Shown here: in pieces, positions 36,555 through 44,730 of the stretch
How positions within the stretch are numbered: the stretch's first letter is position 1
How the letters are laid out: every line of letters starts with the position of its first letter
NCBI GenBank assembly: GCA_002633085.1
Contig: NSIV01000006.1
Location: 62,001-126,000 of the forward strand
Source: Curvibacter sp. PD_MW3
Lineage (GTDB): Bacteria; Pseudomonadota; Gammaproteobacteria; Burkholderiales; Burkholderiaceae_C
Direction of reading: 5' to 3'
DNA: 64,000 bases
Translations under genes and position numbers: made by a program
Notes under the pieces: generated by a model
What the model saw: the letters and a program-made list of their open reading frames with translations, nothing else
The model's database searches: none
Told to the model about the DNA's origin: nothing

Positions 36555-36578
36555 GAATAAGATTTCAGTTACTTATTC
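36555..36578. promoter_or_regulatory. inverted repeat upstream of sbp2, candidate CysB/SsuR-type site
   Basis: GAATAAG (36555-36561) and CTTATTC (36572-36578) flank a 10-base spacer in the gap between divergent sbp2 and yggX, 75-98 bases from the sbp2 start. TTATTCC-type half sites are known for CysB in enterics; the assignment is inference. The 10-base spacer equals that of the repeat upstream of sbp at 16587. Confidence 0.5.
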
Positions 36579-36611
36579 CATAAACATCTGAGCGATTGAA
36601 AGAGGCTGCAT

Positions 36612-36884
36612 ATGGCACGCATGGTGAACTGCATCAAACTGGGCAAAGAGGCTGAAGGCCTGGACTTCCCGCCCTACCCCGGCGAGCTGGGCAAACGCAT
36701 CTGGGAAAGCGTGAGCAAGGAGGCCTGGGCCGCTTGGCTCAAGCACCAGACCATGCTGGTCAATGAGAACCGCCTGAACCTGGCCGATGCCCGCGCCCGC
36801 CAATACCTGGCACGCCAGATGGAGAACCATTTCTTCGGCTCCGGCGCCGATGCCGCCCAGGGTTACGTGCCGCCGAGCGCCTGA
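36612..36884 (+). CDS. yggX: Fe(2+)-trafficking protein
   Basis: 90 residues matching the YggX family throughout: [20 protein letters not shown] (conserved Cys7), [36 protein letters not shown] and ENHFFG. It protects Fe-S clusters and moves iron in the cytoplasm. Divergent from sbp2 and 40 bases before mnmC on the same strand. Confidence 0.95.
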   Translation: MARMVNCIKLGKEAEGLDFPPYPGELGKRIWESVSKEAWAAWLKHQTMLVNENRLNLADARARQYLARQMENHFFGSGADAAQGYVPPSA

Positions 36885-36924
36885 GCGCCGCCCCCTTCCC
36901 CCATCGTTTCTCTCGCAAGCTCCT

Positions 36925-38733
36925 GTGACGGAACCGGCGCACGGAGCAGCCCAGACCCTGCTGCACAGCAGCGGCCTGCCCCAGGCCTGGGCCTCACAGC
37001 CCACCTGGCGCATCCTCGACACCCACTTCAACCTGCCGCGTTTCCTTGCCCTTTGGCAAGCGTGGCAGGCCGATACGCAGCGCCCGCGCCTGCTGCACGT
37101 TGTCGCCCTCACCCGGCAGCCTCCCGAACTGTCCGAGCTGCAAGCTGCCCCAACCTCGCCTGAACTGCATCGTCTTGCACAAGAACTGGCTGGCCAATGG
37201 CGTGGCCTGCTGCCGGGCTTTCACCGTCTCTTGCTGGCGCAAGGGCAACTGACACTGACCCTGTGCGTGGGGGAATTGCAGCCCCTGCTGCGAGAGCAGC
37301 ACTTTGAGGCCGATACCGTCCTGCTCGATGCCGACGTCCCCTGGGACCGCTGGAGCGCCAAGGCGCTGGCGCGCTGCTGCCGGCGCGGGACCACGCTGGC
37401 CTGGATCGGCTCGTCACCCGGCCCGAACCCGGCATGGCGCGACGTGTTGGGTCAGAGCGGGTTTGTTTTTCAGGACGGGCAAGCACAGTACGCCCCCCAC
37501 TGGGAACTCAAGAACAGTCGCGAAACGCTGCGCACCCAGGCCGCGGCACCCGACACCTGCGCCGTCATCGGTGCCGGTCTGGCCGGCGCCAGCGTGGCCG
37601 CTGCCTTGGCGCGGCGCGGCTGGCGGGTCCAGGTGTTTGACGCCGCCACGATGCCGGCCGCCGGAGCCTCCGGCCTACCGGCCGGCTTGGTGGTGCCGCA
37701 CGTCTCGGCAGACGACAGCCCGCGTTCGCGCCTGTCACGCGCTGGCGTGCGGCTGATGCTGCAGGAGGTAGGCCGCCTGCTGCCCGAAGGGGTGGACTGG
37801 GCCCTCAGCGGTGTACTGGAGCAACGCCTCGATGGCCGTGCCGGCCTGCCGGCCCATTGGCCTGCCGCCGGCAGCGAGATCTCGCGCCCGGCCCCGTCCT
37901 TCGAGGCATCCCTTTGGCACGAAGGCTGTGCCACAGCACCTGCGTTGTGGCATGCACAAGCCGCCTGGATCAAACCGGCGCGGCTGGTGCAGGCTTGGCT
38001 GGCTCTGCCAGGTGTGCAGTTCTGCGGCAACGCCAAAGTCAGCGCGCTGCGGAAATCCGGCACGTCATCCGGCACAACATGGCAACTGCTCGACCGAGAT
38101 GGCCAGCTCCTCGGCAACGCCAGCCAGGTGGTACTGGCCAATGCGAGTGACGCACCGCGCCTGCTCGACAGCCTGCGCGCTGAGCTGTCCGAGCTCTCGC
38201 AGCTGCCACCGGTGCATGAGATGCGTGGCGTGCTGTCCGCAGGCCTGCGCCAAACGGGTGATGAGGCCGCCCTGCCGCCGTTCCCGGTGAATGGGCTGGG
38301 CGCCCTGATTCCGGCCGTGCCCACCGAGGATGGCTTGGCCTGGTATGCCGGTGCCACCTACGAGGCAGCGCACCAGCCGCCGGCCATTGCCGCAGAACAT
38401 CACTGCAGCAATCTGGCGAAGTTGCACACGCTGCTGCCGGCGGCAGCACGAACCCTGGCCCCCGCGTTCACGCCCGAGGCGGCACGGGGCTGGGGTGGTA
38501 CGCGCTGCGTCAGCGCCGACCGGCTGCCGCTGGTCGGCCCGCTGGAAGACGGCGCACAGCCGACGCTGTGGATCAACGCCGCCATGGGCTCACGCGGTTT
38601 GAGTTTCTCGCTGCTGTGCGCAGAACTGCTGGCGGCACGCCTCGGGGCTGAGCCGTGGCCGGTGGAGGCCAGCCTGGCGCACTTTCTGCACGCGCGGCGC
38701 CGGCCCGCATCCAGCAGCGAAGATTTGGAATGA
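36925..38733 (+). CDS. mnmC: MnmC-like protein: degenerate methyltransferase domain plus FAD oxidoreductase
   Basis: 602 residues from GTG 36925; the frame extends upstream into yggX but family similarity begins after this codon. The C-terminal part (about 205-602) is a complete MnmC oxidoreductase with FAD motif GAGLAGAS at 216-223 and RGWGGTRCVSADRLPLVGPL near the end. The N-terminal 200 residues align with MnmD, yet the SAM motif ETGFGLGLNF is DTHFNLPRF (32-40), the first 30 or so family residues are missing, and the DGF-P-x-NP motif is LDADVPWDRW. It likely converts cmnm5(s2)U34 to nm5(s2)U34 in tRNA without the final methylation. Confidence 0.85.
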   Translation: MTEPAHGAAQTLLHSSGLPQAWASQPTWRILDTHFNLPRFLALWQAWQADTQRPRLLHVVALTRQPPELSELQAAPTSPELHRLAQELAGQWRGLLPGFHRLLLAQGQLTLTLCVGELQPLLREQHFEADTVLLDADVPWDRWSAKALARCCRRGTTLAWIGSSPGPNPAWRDVLGQSGFVFQDGQAQYAPHWELKNSRETLRTQAAAPDTCAVIGAGLAGASVAAALARRGWRVQVFDAATMPAAGASGLPAGLVVPHVSADDSPRSRLSRAGVRLMLQEVGRLLPEGVDWALSGVLEQRLDGRAGLPAHWPAAGSEISRPAPSFEASLWHEGCATAPALWHAQAAWIKPARLVQAWLALPGVQFCGNAKVSALRKSGTSSGTTWQLLDRDGQLLGNASQVVLANASDAPRLLDSLRAELSELSQLPPVHEMRGVLSAGLRQTGDEAALPPFPVNGLGALIPAVPTEDGLAWYAGATYEAAHQPPAIAAEHHCSNLAKLHTLLPAAARTLAPAFTPEAARGWGGTRCVSADRLPLVGPLEDGAQPTLWINAAMGSRGLSFSLLCAELLAARLGAEPWPVEASLAHFLHARRRPASSSEDLE

Positions 38734-38788
38734 AAATGGCATGTAGCCCTTGCCAATCAAGCGGAACAAGCTATTCTTTTAGTAGCAA
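38733..38788 (-). repeat. type A short dispersed repeat, intergenic copy
   Basis: Minus strand: GCTACTAAAAGAATAGCT, then TTGTTCCGC, GGCAAGGGCTAC and GCCATTTT. This is the cleanest copy of the family, lying directly behind the mnmC stop in the 160-base gap before the nucleoside hydrolase gene. The rest of that gap shows no feature. Confidence 0.65.
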
Positions 38789-38893
38789 CAAAACCCTGCT
38801 CAAGCGCTGCTGAAAGACTGGCATGATTCGCGTCACCAGATCCACTCGCCGCCCGCCTGGGCTGGCCTCGATTGCAACTGGCACCGAAAGACC

Positions 38894-39889
38894 ATGAGTC
38901 AACGCCAAAAGATCATCCTCGACTGCGACCCCGGCATAAACGATGCCGTGGCCTTGTACTTCGCCTTGGCGCAGCCCGAGATTGAACTGCTGGGCATCAC
39001 CGCCACCTTCGGCAATGTGTCGGCAGCCCAGGCGGCGCGCAATGCCATCTACCTTTGCACCCTGGCGGGCCGCCAGCTTCCCGTCTGCGAAGGCATCAAC
39101 ACGCCCACGCGCAAGATTGGGGTGTTGCCGGACGCCGAGATCCACGGTGCCGATGGCCTGGGCAACCTGCCCGAGCGCCGGCGCGACACCTACCCGCCCG
39201 ATGAGCGTTCCGCCGCGCGTTTCATCGTCGCGCAGGCCAATGCCTACCCCGGCGAGGTCACGCTGGTGGCCAGCGGGCCCTTGAGCAACCTGACCCAGGC
39301 GCTGCGGCTGGAACCCAGGCTGCCGGCGTTGCTGAAACAGGTGGTCGTGCTGGGCGGCAGTATTGCCGCACCCGGCAATGTCTCGCCGGTGGCCGAGTCC
39401 AACATCTGGTACGACCCGCACGCTGCGGATGTGATCTTCACCGCCGGTTTCCAGCTCACCATGGTGGGGCTGGATGCGGCGCAGCACATGGCCGTGCCGC
39501 TGGCCTTGTTTGAGCGCGTGGCAGCACAGCAGCGGCACCCGGCCACCGACCTGCTGCTACATGCGGCGCGCTTCTCGGTTGATTACTACGCCCGCCTCGA
39601 CCCCGCACTGGCCCGCCAGCAGGCCTGCCTCAGCCACGATGTGCTGGCGGTGATGTTCGTCTTGCGGCCCGAACTGTTCAGCACCGAGTCCGGCCGCGTG
39701 CGCGTGGCCACCGACGGCCTGGCCGAGGGCCAGACCCTCATGGACCGGCGCGAGCATGTGCTGTACCCCCACCCCGGCTGGGAGGCGCACATCCCCCGCA
39801 TCCGGGTCTGCCTGGGCGTTGATGCGCCCGCCTGCCTGGCCTGGCTCGAATCCAGCCTGATGGGAAACTGGTTGCCCGCCCCGGCCTGA
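38894..39889 (+). CDS. nucleoside hydrolase (IUNH family)
   Basis: 331 residues. The calcium/ribose motif reads DCDPGINDAVAL (Asp10, Asp12, Asn16, Asp17), where the family norm is DTDPGIDDA. VLGGSIAAPGNVSPVAESNI is the second conserved block, and VVGLDAA-type MVGLDAAQHM the third. It hydrolyses the N-glycosidic bond of nucleosides. The Asp-to-Asn change at the ribose-contacting position may alter activity or specificity. Cytoplasmic, no clear operon partner. Confidence 0.88.
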   Translation: MSQRQKIILDCDPGINDAVALYFALAQPEIELLGITATFGNVSAAQAARNAIYLCTLAGRQLPVCEGINTPTRKIGVLPDAEIHGADGLGNLPERRRDTYPPDERSAARFIVAQANAYPGEVTLVASGPLSNLTQALRLEPRLPALLKQVVVLGGSIAAPGNVSPVAESNIWYDPHAADVIFTAGFQLTMVGLDAAQHMAVPLALFERVAAQQRHPATDLLLHAARFSVDYYARLDPALARQQACLSHDVLAVMFVLRPELFSTESGRVRVATDGLAEGQTLMDRREHVLYPHPGWEAHIPRIRVCLGVDAPACLAWLESSLMGNWLPAPA

Positions 39890-39899
39890 ATAGCGCCAT

Positions 39900-39943
39900 A
39901 TTCCCAAATTGCATATATCTCAAAGAAAAATGTAGTTTGGAAT
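39900..39943. promoter_or_regulatory. inverted repeat in the tauE-cysI operon promoter region
   Basis: ATTCCCAAA (39900-39908) and TTTGGAAT (39936-39943) form an imperfect wide inverted repeat in the AT-rich 82-base gap before the sulfate reduction operon. The right arm overlaps a possible -35 TTTGGA with TACAGT 17 bases further. Candidate activator site, by position and symmetry only. Confidence 0.35.
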
Positions 39944-39971
39944 TCATAGTACCCCCTCTACAGTCGCGTCC

Positions 39972-40763
39972 ATGCATGACGTGGCGTTTGTTTTTGCGGG
40001 CTTTTTTGTCGGTCTGGTCGTTGGCCTCACCGGCGTGGGCGGCGGCTCGCTCATGACGCCGATCCTGATCTTCTTCTTCGGCGTCAAGCCCTATCTGGCC
40101 GTCGGCACCGACCTGCTGTTCGCCGCCTTCACCAAATTCGGCGGCACCGTGCGCCTGGCCCGCGCCCGCGTGATCGACTGGCGCATCGTGCTCAATCTGT
40201 CCGCCGGCAGCATTCCGGCCGCCCTGATCACCCTGTTCATCCTGCACCACATCGGCCCGACCAATCCGGCCGTGCAAAGCCTGATGACCAGCACCCTGGG
40301 CGCCGCCCTGCTGCTGACCGCTGCCGCCACCTTCTACAAGGCGGTGCGCGGCAAGGCGCTGCCCGCCACCCTGGCCAAAGGCCAGGAAGCACGCGCCGCC
40401 ACACCCCGCCACTGGAGCCTGCCGCTGCTGCTGGGCGCCGTGGTGGGCACGCTGGTCACGCTGACCTCGGTCGGCGCCGGCGCCATCGGCGTGAGCGTGC
40501 TGCTGATCGTCTACCCGCTGCTGCCGCTGCCGCGCATCGTGGCCGCCGACATTGCCTACGCCGTGCCGCTGACGCTGGTGGCCGGTCTCGGTCACGCCTC
40601 GCTCGGCTCGGTCGACTGGCCGCTGCTGGCCAAGCTGCTGGCGGGCTCTCTGCCCGGCATCTGGCTCGGCTCACACCTGATGCACCGCATCAACGAACGC
40701 GTCATCCGCTCCGTCCTTTCCGTTTTGCTGGCCTGGGCCGGCATCAAATTGATCGCTATCTGA
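39972..40763 (+). CDS. TauE/SafE-family sulfite/organosulfur permease
   Basis: 263 residues, eight hydrophobic segments, with the family repeat GLTGVGGGSLMTPILI near residue 20 and TSVGAGAIGVSVLLIVYPLL near 165. TauE/SafE proteins export sulfite, sulfoacetate or related anions, though some relatives import. First gene of the operon, five bases before cysI. It could vent excess sulfite or supply a sulfur anion to the assimilation pathway; direction is not readable from sequence. Confidence 0.9.
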   Translation: MHDVAFVFAGFFVGLVVGLTGVGGGSLMTPILIFFFGVKPYLAVGTDLLFAAFTKFGGTVRLARARVIDWRIVLNLSAGSIPAALITLFILHHIGPTNPAVQSLMTSTLGAALLLTAAATFYKAVRGKALPATLAKGQEARAATPRHWSLPLLLGAVVGTLVTLTSVGAGAIGVSVLLIVYPLLPLPRIVAADIAYAVPLTLVAGLGHASLGSVDWPLLAKLLAGSLPGIWLGSHLMHRINERVIRSVLSVLLAWAGIKLIAI

Positions 40764-40768
40764 CACTT

Positions 40769-42607
40769 ATGTACCAGTACACCGAATTCGACCGCCAGTT
40801 CGTGCACACGCGTGCCGCGCAATACCGTGACCAGCTCGAACGCCATCTGTCCGGCCAGTTGAGTGGCGACGACTTCAAGCCGCTGCGGCTGCAAAACGGC
40901 TGGTACATCCAGCGCCATGCGCCCATGCTGCGCGTGGCCGTGCCGTATGGTGAGCTGTCCAGCGCGCAAGTGCGCGTGCTGGCCCGCATTGCGCGCGAAT
41001 ACGATCAGCCCACGTCCGAACTGTTCCAGGGTGCGGTGGCAGCGCAAAACCGGCTGGGCGAGATCCAGCTGCGTGACGGCCGCGCCATCGGCAGCCGCCT
41101 GACTACCGGCTACGCCCACTTCACCACGCGCCAGAACGTGCAGTACAACTGGATTCCACTGGACAAGAGCGCCGACGTGATGGACCTGCTGGCCAGCGTG
41201 GGCATGCACGGCATCCAGACCAGCGGCAACTGCATCCGCAACATCACCACCGACGAACTGGCCGGCATTGCTGTGGACGAAGTGGCCGACCCGCGCCCCT
41301 TCGCCGAAATCCTGCGCCAGTGGAGCACACTGCACCCCGAGTTCGCCTTCCTGCCTCGCAAGTTCAAGGTCGCCATCACCGGTGCCCGTGAAGACCGCGC
41401 CGCCATCGGCTGGCACGACGTCGGCCTGCAGCTGGTGCGCCACGCGGAAGGAACGCTGGGCTTCAAGGTGCTGGTCGGCGGCGGCATGGGCCGCACGCCG
41501 GTGATTGCCACCACCATCCGCGAGTTCCTGCCCTGCGACCAGATCCTCAACTACCTGGAAGCGGTGGTGCGGGTTTACAACCGCTGGGGCCGGCGCGACA
41601 ACGCCTACAAGGCGCGCATCAAGATCCTGGTGAAGGCCGAAGGCCAGCGCTATATCGACGAGGTGGAAGCCGAGTACCGAGACATCGTGGAGAAAGACGG
41701 CGCACCGCACACCATCACCGCGGCCGAGTTCGAGCGCGTCAGCGCCTCGTTCGTGCCACCGGCCCTGAACTGCGACCGCAAGAGCGCCGATGCCAAGATC
41801 GCCCACATCCTGCGCGCCGCGGCAGAGGACGACGTGGAATTCGGCCGCTGGCTGCAGCGCAACGTGGCGCCGCACAAGAACCCCGATCTGCGCGCCGTCA
41901 CGCTGTCCTTCAAGCGCCTGGCCCAGGCGCCGGGTGATGCCACTGCCGACCAGCTCGACGCCGTGGCCGAACTCAGCGAACGCTTCAGCGCCGGCGAGGT
42001 GCGCGTGACGCACAACCAGAACCTGGTGCTGCCCTGGGTGCGCTGCGACCAGTTGCCCGAACTCTGGCGCGAAGCACGCCGCCTCGGCCTGGCCAAGCCC
42101 AACATCGGCCTGCTGACCGACATGATCGCCTGCCCCGGCGGCGACTTCTGCGACCTGGCCAATGCGCGCTCCATCCCGGTAGCCGCCGCCATCACCGAGC
42201 GCTACCAGGACCTGGACGAGCTGCACGACCTGGGCGAGATCGACCTGCACATCAGTGGCTGCATGAACTCCTGCGGCCACCACCACAGCGGCCACATCGG
42301 CATCCTGGGCGTCGACAAGGACGGCAAGGAGTGGTATCAAGTCACCCTGGGCGGCTCCGACGGCACCACGCTGTCCGGCCCGGCTGGCGCCGGCAAGGTG
42401 GTCGGCCCCTCGTTCTCCAGCGCCGAAGTGCCGGACGTGATCGAGGCGGTGCTGGAAACCTACCGCGAGCAGCGCACCGCTGGCGAGCGCTTCATCGAGA
42501 CACTGCGCCGCGTCGGTGCTGAGCCCTTCAAGCAGGCCGCCCACCAGATGCGCCACGACCTTGAACGCCGTGCCGAAGCGCTGGCCGAGCACCAGCACAC
42601 TGCCTGA
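40769..42607 (+). CDS. cysI: sulfite reductase hemoprotein (nitrite/sulfite reductase family)
   Basis: 612 residues. Siroheme/4Fe-4S ligands are Cys455 and Cys461 (CPGGDFC) and Cys498 and Cys502 (SGCMNSC). Two ferredoxin-like halves surround them (GYAHFTTRQNVQYN and VRVTHNQNLVLPWV). It reduces sulfite to sulfide. No CysJ flavoprotein is encoded nearby; the ferredoxin and ferredoxin-NADP reductase genes at 46172 and 46506 could supply electrons (inference). Coupled to the TauE gene and followed by a DUF934 gene, a standard betaproteobacterial arrangement. Confidence 0.95.
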   Translation: MYQYTEFDRQFVHTRAAQYRDQLERHLSGQLSGDDFKPLRLQNGWYIQRHAPMLRVAVPYGELSSAQVRVLARIAREYDQPTSELFQGAVAAQNRLGEIQLRDGRAIGSRLTTGYAHFTTRQNVQYNWIPLDKSADVMDLLASVGMHGIQTSGNCIRNITTDELAGIAVDEVADPRPFAEILRQWSTLHPEFAFLPRKFKVAITGAREDRAAIGWHDVGLQLVRHAEGTLGFKVLVGGGMGRTPVIATTIREFLPCDQILNYLEAVVRVYNRWGRRDNAYKARIKILVKAEGQRYIDEVEAEYRDIVEKDGAPHTITAAEFERVSASFVPPALNCDRKSADAKIAHILRAAAEDDVEFGRWLQRNVAPHKNPDLRAVTLSFKRLAQAPGDATADQLDAVAELSERFSAGEVRVTHNQNLVLPWVRCDQLPELWREARRLGLAKPNIGLLTDMIACPGGDFCDLANARSIPVAAAITERYQDLDELHDLGEIDLHISGCMNSCGHHHSGHIGILGVDKDGKEWYQVTLGGSDGTTLSGPAGAGKVVGPSFSSAEVPDVIEAVLETYREQRTAGERFIETLRRVGAEPFKQAAHQMRHDLERRAEALAEHQHTA

Positions 42608-42620
42608 AGGAATGAATACT

Positions 42621-42680
42621 ATGAAATTGATAGCTGCTCACGCCCATTCGACGGCGCCAGAAGGCCAAAATGTGCTTGAA
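42621..42680 (+). repeat. type A short dispersed repeat forming the DUF934 5' coding end
   Basis: ATGAAATTGATAGCTGCTCA, then CGCC, later AAGGCCAAAATGTGCTTGAA. It shares AATTGATAGCTGCTC with the copy at 24381 and the AAGGCCAAAA-type right part with the family. It supplies the start codon and about 20 codons of the DUF934 gene. Confidence 0.65.
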
Positions 42681-43001
42681 CTCGCGAATGATGCCGATCC
42701 GCGCGACGTCTCGCTGGCCGGTGTCGACCGCATCGACCTGCACTTCCCCAAGTTCACCGACGGCCGCGCCTTCAGCCAGGCCTTCCTGCTGCGCCGCCGC
42801 CTCGGCTTCACGGGCGAGATCCGCGCCACCGGCGACGTGCTGGCTGACCAGCTGCAGCAGATGGCCCGCAGCGGCTTCACAGCGGCCGTGCTGCGCGCCG
42901 ACCAGGACGTGGCCATCGCCGAACGCCAGTTGACACGTTACGCCGAGTTCTACCAAGGCGACGCGGTGCAGGCGAAACCCCATTTCCAGAAGGCCGCTTG
43001 A
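42621..43001 (+). CDS. DUF934 protein associated with sulfite reductase
   Basis: 126 residues from ATG 42621 (AAGGA nine bases upstream; ATG 42612 is too close to it). The conserved DUF934 core begins at about residue 25: VDRIDLHFPKFTDGRAFSQA, LLRRRLGFTGEIRATGDVLA, and a helical C-terminus. Function unknown; always found beside cysI/cysH in beta- and alphaproteobacteria, perhaps in sulfite reductase assembly. The first 20 residues (MKLIAAHAHSTAPEGQNVLE) coincide with a type A repeat. Confidence 0.9.
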   Translation: MKLIAAHAHSTAPEGQNVLELANDADPRDVSLAGVDRIDLHFPKFTDGRAFSQAFLLRRRLGFTGEIRATGDVLADQLQQMARSGFTAAVLRADQDVAIAERQLTRYAEFYQGDAVQAKPHFQKAA

Positions 43002-43002
43002 G

Positions 43003-43635
43003 ATGAACGCCATCAGCACCGACAACCTCGCGCAGATCAACGCCCAGCACGGCCGTGACGCCACCGCCCTGGTGAAGTGGGCGCTCGGCCTGGGCCAGAA
43101 GTCCATCGTCACCACCAATTTCCGCCCTTTCGAGGCGGTGATCCTGCATCTGGTCACGCGCGTGCAGCCCGATGTGCCGGTGATCTGGATGGACAACGGC
43201 TACAACACGGATGCGACCTACCGCTATGCAGACGAAGTGACCCGTCAACTCGGGCTGAACCTGCGCATCTACCTGCCACTGCGTTCGCGGGCGCATCGCG
43301 AAGCGGTGGACGGACCGGTGCCTGCGCTCGACGATCCGCGCCACGCGGCCTTCACCGAAGAAGTGAAGCTGGAACCCTTCGCCCGCGCGCTGCGCGAGAC
43401 CGCCCCGAGGGTCTGGTTCACGGCGCTGCGTGCCACTGACAGCGCCGTGCGTGCCCAGATGGACCCCGTGAGCATCAACCCCGACGGACTGATCAAGGTC
43501 GCCCCGCTGCTGCACTGGTCGTCCAAGGACCTGTACCAGTACTGCGAGATCCACGGCTTGCCCAACAACTTCGACTACGTGGACCCGACCAAGGGCGAAG
43601 ACCAACGCGAGTGCGGTCTGCACCTGGCCCACTGA
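43003..43635 (+). CDS. cysH: APS/PAPS reductase-family protein, atypical
   Basis: 210 residues, shorter than the usual 230-260. It retains the family frame (VILHLVTRVQPDVPVIWMDN, KLEPFARAL, and the catalytic C-terminal tail RECGLH) but differs at key sites: the P-loop-like SSFG is TNFR, GLRREQS is ALRATDS, and there is no CC...CxxC set, so no 4Fe-4S cluster. Lack of the cluster suggests PAPS as substrate, yet no cysC is in the window and CysN lacks the kinase domain. It sits between DUF934 and cysD, so a role in reducing activated sulfate is very likely. Confidence 0.85.
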   Translation: MNAISTDNLAQINAQHGRDATALVKWALGLGQKSIVTTNFRPFEAVILHLVTRVQPDVPVIWMDNGYNTDATYRYADEVTRQLGLNLRIYLPLRSRAHREAVDGPVPALDDPRHAAFTEEVKLEPFARALRETAPRVWFTALRATDSAVRAQMDPVSINPDGLIKVAPLLHWSSKDLYQYCEIHGLPNNFDYVDPTKGEDQRECGLHLAH

Positions 43636-43656
43636 AGATCTATAGAAAACCCTGCC

Positions 43657-44601
43657 ATGAACGCCCGCACACAACACGAACTACTGGACACGCCGGTGCA
43701 CCACCTGAGCAACGCGCACCTGAATGCGCTCGAAGAAGAAACCATCTTCATCCTGCGCGAAGTCGCCGCCGCCTTCGAGCGCCCGACCCTGCTGTTCTCG
43801 GGCGGCAAGGACTCGCTGGTACTGCTCAAGTGCGCTGAGAAAGCCTTTGGTACCGGCCGCATCCCCTACCCGCTGCTGATGATCGATACCGGCCACAACT
43901 TCCCCGAAGTGACGGCCTTCCGCGACCAGCGCGCCCAGGAGCTGCAGGCCGAGCTGATCGTGCGCAGCGTCGAAGACTCGATGGCACGCGGCACCGTGCG
44001 CCTGGCCCACCCGGGCGAGAGCCGCAATGTGCACCAGTCGGTCACGCTGCTGGAAGCGATCGAGGAATTCCGCTTCGACGCCCTGATCGGTGGCGCCCGG
44101 CGCGACGAGGAAAAGGCCCGTGCCAAGGAACGCATCTTCAGCCACCGCGACAGCTTCGGCCAGTGGAACCCGAAGGCCCAGCGCCCCGAGCTGTGGACGC
44201 TGTTCAACACCCGCCTCGCCCCGGGCGAGCACTTCCGCGTGTTCCCGATCTCCAACTGGACCGAACTTGACGTCTGGCAGTACATCGAACGCGAGCAGAT
44301 CGCCCTGCCCTCGATCTACTACACCCACCAGCGCGAAGTGGTGGAACGCCGCGGCCTGCTGGTGCCGGTGACCGAGATCACGCCGCCGCGCGACGGTGAA
44401 GAGGTGGTGGTGCGCGACGTGCGTTTCCGCACCGTGGGCGACATCACCTGCACCTGCCCGGTACCGAGCCTGGCGGCCACCGCCGGCGACATCGTGATCG
44501 AGACCTTGGGGGCCGAGGTGAGCGAACGCGGCGCCACGCGCATGGACGACAAGACTTCCGACGCCTCGATGGAGAAACGCAAGAAAGACGGGTATTTCTG
44601 A
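43657..44601 (+). CDS. cysD: sulfate adenylyltransferase subunit 2
   Basis: 314 residues. PP-loop SGGKDS at 48-53 in the ATP pyrophosphatase fold, followed by DTGHNFPEVTAFRDQRA and the conserved FPISNWTELDVWQYI and KKKDGYF-like end (MEKRKKDGYF). With CysN it makes APS from sulfate and ATP at the expense of GTP. Typical length (about 302-314). Separated from cysN by a 129-base gap that is mostly a type B repeat. Confidence 0.96.
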   Translation: MNARTQHELLDTPVHHLSNAHLNALEEETIFILREVAAAFERPTLLFSGGKDSLVLLKCAEKAFGTGRIPYPLLMIDTGHNFPEVTAFRDQRAQELQAELIVRSVEDSMARGTVRLAHPGESRNVHQSVTLLEAIEEFRFDALIGGARRDEEKARAKERIFSHRDSFGQWNPKAQRPELWTLFNTRLAPGEHFRVFPISNWTELDVWQYIEREQIALPSIYYTHQREVVERRGLLVPVTEITPPRDGEEVVVRDVRFRTVGDITCTCPVPSLAATAGDIVIETLGAEVSERGATRMDDKTSDASMEKRKKDGYF

Positions 44602-44602
44602 C

Positions 44603-44698
44603 ACACCCCCAGGCTTGCCCACTTCGTGTGGCCGCCTCCCCCCTTGCAGGGGGTGACACCTGCAGCCCGGCGAAGCCGGTTCTGCGGTGTCCTTGGGT
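44603..44698 (+). repeat. type B dispersed GC-rich repeat, copy 2
   Basis: Plus strand: ACACCCCCAGGCTTGC, CACTTCGTGTGGC, hairpin CCCCCTTGCAGGGGG, then CCGGCGAAGCCGGTTCTGCG. It begins right after the cysD stop and lies inside the cysDN operon. Same block order as copies at 30121 and 48771. Confidence 0.8.
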
Positions 44699-44730
44699 TG
44701 AAGGCATCTGATTCCTGAAAGATTTTGAAC

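Noticed and set aside
40592..42598. Minus-strand open frame of 668 codons antisense to cysI
   Set aside because: Fully explained by the sulfite reductase gene in the other direction; no family resemblance.
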